A stretch of DNA of 10,482 nucleotides from Bifidobacteriaceae bacterium (GTDB lineage: Bacteria; Actinomycetota; Actinomycetes; Actinomycetales; WQXJ01), in NCBI GenBank assembly GCA_031258055.1, contig JAIRNM010000062.1:1-10482 (forward strand), written 5' to 3'. Both the position numbers and the translations under genes were made by a program. The notes under the pieces were generated by a model. It was not told where the DNA came from, searched no databases, and saw only the letters and a list, made by a program, of their open reading frames with translations. This document shows positions 8,794 to 10,482 of this stretch, in pieces. Position 1 is the stretch's first letter, and every line of letters begins with the position of its first letter.

Positions 8794-10211
8794 TTCACCC
8801 CCCTCGGCATAGCCAGGCCCAGCGAATTAAAGACGGCCCGCGTGTGGTCATAGTTCTCACTGATCAGATGCCGCGAGGCGGCGTTGATTCGGCCCAGGAT
8901 CTCCTCCATCGGCACCCGGTCGAACGGCCGGGCCTCGGCGATACATGCCCTCGCCAAGTCGCGCAGCGCACCCAGTTCCTCATGAGAGCGATGCAGTTGG
9001 CCGTCGATCGGCCCAACCAGGCCTCCGAGTTGGGCTGACACTCCATATCTAGGCACCTGGATTCGCCAAGCGGACAGGAATTTCTGGAACTGTCCAAGGC
9101 TGGCGCCCGCCGATTCGACATGTCGACCGACGTCAGCAAGTACCTGTTGGGCGCCTTCTAGACCGGAGGAAACCGCCTCGACGTCATCGGCCAAGGCGTA
9201 GCAGAGTAGTGGCACATAAAGAAAACCCTCGGGCGGGGCGAATCCATCCAGGTTCTCCAAAGCGAAGTTGATGACCATGTCGTTATGAAGCTGGGCCAAA
9301 GCGATTCGGAAGCGAAGCTCCATCACGCCAAGGCGGACCTGCGATAGCCGCTCCGGCAGCGGCTCTACGACCTGTTCAGTGCCAGCCCCAACCTGGGCCA
9401 TAGCATTGGCGGTTGACACCAGGATCGGCGCGTTGGCGACAACATGCCGGGAGGCGTCCAGCGCCACCTGCGTGACTTGGGCCAGAGCCGCGACGGTCCC
9501 TCCTAGCTGACTTGATCCCGCTTGGAGTGCCTCGGCCAAGTACTGCAGCGCATCAAGACGCCCCAGCAGTTCGCCGATCAATTCGTCCAAGGCGACGGCG
9601 TTGTTCAAGATGTCCGCGATGTCACCGCGCGCTTCCGGCCGATAGGTCCGCCGCGAGGACAGGTTCACCCGGGTCTGCGTCTCCGCCGGAAGGGTCGTAT
9701 ACATGAACTCGTCATAGGAGGGGAAGCCAGCCCCGGCCAGCATCTCAGCCAACGAGGTAAGGCCAGCGGTTGCGGTCTGTGATCGGTTGGCCCCTTCACG
9801 TTTGGCTCCAGCCTCAATGGGCAAGGTTTGGCCGTAAAGGGACAGCGCTGCGTTCCAGAGCGGGTCGAACCGCGGCGATGAGCGAACCGACAGAAAGCCA
9901 GCGCCCATAGGTGTGACGGTAGCGAAGACTTGGTAATCGAATCCGTCTTTGGCCAGGTTCTTGACGTAAGCCGCGAAAGGCTTACCGCCCAACAAGGTGT
10001 CCCACATCAGTTTGAAGGCGCCAGCCGGCATCAACGGGTTGCGGATCAGGTTGTGCGGCGCTCCCATCAACTCGTTCCGCGGGAAGGCCGACAGCCGGGC
10101 GAACACGGAGTTCGCCGCTGTGATCACGCCCTTTCGGTCGGTGCAGGAGAAGAACAGCTGGTCGACCCCGACTCGCCGTTCCTGCCCAATCCGGGTTTTG
10201 CGATCAAGCAT
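8790..10211 (-). CDS. Soluble Aer-like PAS domain protein with uncharacterised helical C-terminal region
   Basis: This is a 473-residue protein without signal peptide or membrane segment, so probably cytoplasmic. Residues about 18-112 form a PAS domain close to that of the aerotaxis sensor Aer: TDRKGVITAAN, ELMGAPHNLIRNPLMP, FKLMWDTLLGGKPF and VKNLAKDG all align with it, almost residue for residue in numbering. Of Aer residues linked to FAD binding, Arg57 and Trp70 are kept, but His58 is Asn and Asp60 is Leu. Residues about 160-473 are mostly helical and alanine/leucine rich. I find no chemoreceptor signalling hairpin, kinase, GGDEF or EAL motif there, and do not recognise the domain. The gene overlaps the upstream GTPase gene by 8 nt and pilB by 4 nt, so it likely works with both. 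A role as signal input or adaptor for the GTPase or pilus motor is inference. Confidence 0.8.
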   Translation of the reverse strand: MLDRKTRIGQERRVGVDQLFFSCTDRKGVITAANSVFARLSAFPRNELMGAPHNLIRNPLMPAGAFKLMWDTLLGGKPFAAYVKNLAKDGFDYQVFATVTPMGAGFLSVRSSPRFDPLWNAALSLYGQTLPIEAGAKREGANRSQTATAGLTSLAEMLAGAGFPSYDEFMYTTLPAETQTRVNLSSRRTYRPEARGDIADILNNAVALDELIGELLGRLDALQYLAEALQAGSSQLGGTVAALAQVTQVALDASRHVVANAPILVSTANAMAQVGAGTEQVVEPLPERLSQVRLGVMELRFRIALAQLHNDMVINFALENLDGFAPPEGFLYVPLLCYALADDVEAVSSGLEGAQQVLADVGRHVESAGASLGQFQKFLSAWRIQVPRYGVSAQLGGLVGPIDGQLHRSHEELGALRDLARACIAEARPFDRVPMEEILGRINAASRHLISENYDHTRAVFNSLGLAMPRGVK

Positions 10212-10482
10212 TGCGCAACCTATCCATCGCTACACGCACCACCGCGACCAGGGCTTGTTTGGCCGCCTCGCGCGAGCGCGCGTCCGAAGACATAACAGGA
10301 ATATCCGGGCCGACCGCTAAAGCCTCGCGCACATCCTCCAAGGTATGGCGGGCTATCCCGTCGAAACAGTTGATGACCACCACAAAGGGAATGCCGCGCG
10401 ACTCGAAGTAATCGACCGCAGTGAAGCCCTGGTCCAATCGGTCAGTGTCGACCAACACCACTGCGCCGATGGCGCCGCGGAC
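10204..10482 (-). CDS. Conservon-type (CvnD-like) small GTPase, C-terminal part (cut by window edge)
   Basis: Only the last 92 residues are present, and the frame is open to the window edge, so the gene starts outside. The segments VLVDTDRL, FTAVDYFESRGIPFVVVINCFDG, EDVREALAVGPDIPVMSSDAR and a final helix resemble the C-terminal half of CvnD GTP-binding proteins of actinobacterial conservons (sensor kinase CvnA, roadblock CvnB, DUF742 CvnC, GTPase CvnD). NCFD stands where Ras-like GTPases have NKxD, and SSDAR is the likely G5 region. The G1-G3 motifs are outside the window. A GTG at 10461 lies within the conserved core and is not the true start. The stop overlaps the PAS gene start (ATGCTTGA), a coupling arrangement. 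The family call rests on remembered similarity. A more distant Ras/MglA-like GTPase is the alternative. Confidence 0.75.
   Translation of the reverse strand, partial: VRGAIGAVVLVDTDRLDQGFTAVDYFESRGIPFVVVINCFDGIARHTLEDVREALAVGPDIPVMSSDARSREAAKQALVAVVRVAMDRLRNA

Overview
The window is a gene-dense chromosomal segment of a GC-rich bacterium, and every supported gene lies on the minus strand. The RpoB and N-terminal RpoC sequences are clearly of the actinobacterial type: RpoB is about 1162 residues and RpoC carries the helical insertion typical of Actinomycetota near its N-terminus. Together with the conservon-type GTPase and the TTG starts, this points to a Gram-positive member of Actinomycetota. 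I cannot place the genus.

Transcription runs from high to low coordinates, in two units. Unit 1 (10482 to 4741) is a tight five-gene array. It starts at the window edge with the C-terminal part of a CvnD-like small GTPase, followed by a soluble protein with an Aer-like PAS domain and an uncharacterised helical C-terminal region, then pilB (extension ATPase), pilT (retraction ATPase) and pilC (inner-membrane platform) of a type IV pilus. Gene junctions are an 8-nt overlap, a 4-nt ATGA overlap, a 3-nt gap and a 6-nt gap, so co-transcription and translational coupling are likely. The pilins, alignment proteins, prepilin peptidase and the operon promoter are not in the window.

The 277-nt gap 4464-4740 separates the units. 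It holds two strong GC-rich hairpins just after pilC (likely the end of unit 1, without U-tracts) and then a good sigma-70-type promoter (TGGACA, 17 nt, TAGGCT) with an approximately 80-nt leader for rpoB.

Unit 2 (4463 to the left edge) is rpoB then rpoC (first 292 codons only), the beta and beta-prime subunits of RNA polymerase. Both genes most likely start at TTG.

The part most worth following up is the coupling of a conservon-type GTPase and an Aer-like PAS protein to the pilus motor genes. This suggests a GTPase/sensor module controlling pilus extension and retraction, analogous in logic (not shown to be homologous in detail) to MglA control of type IV pili in Myxococcus.
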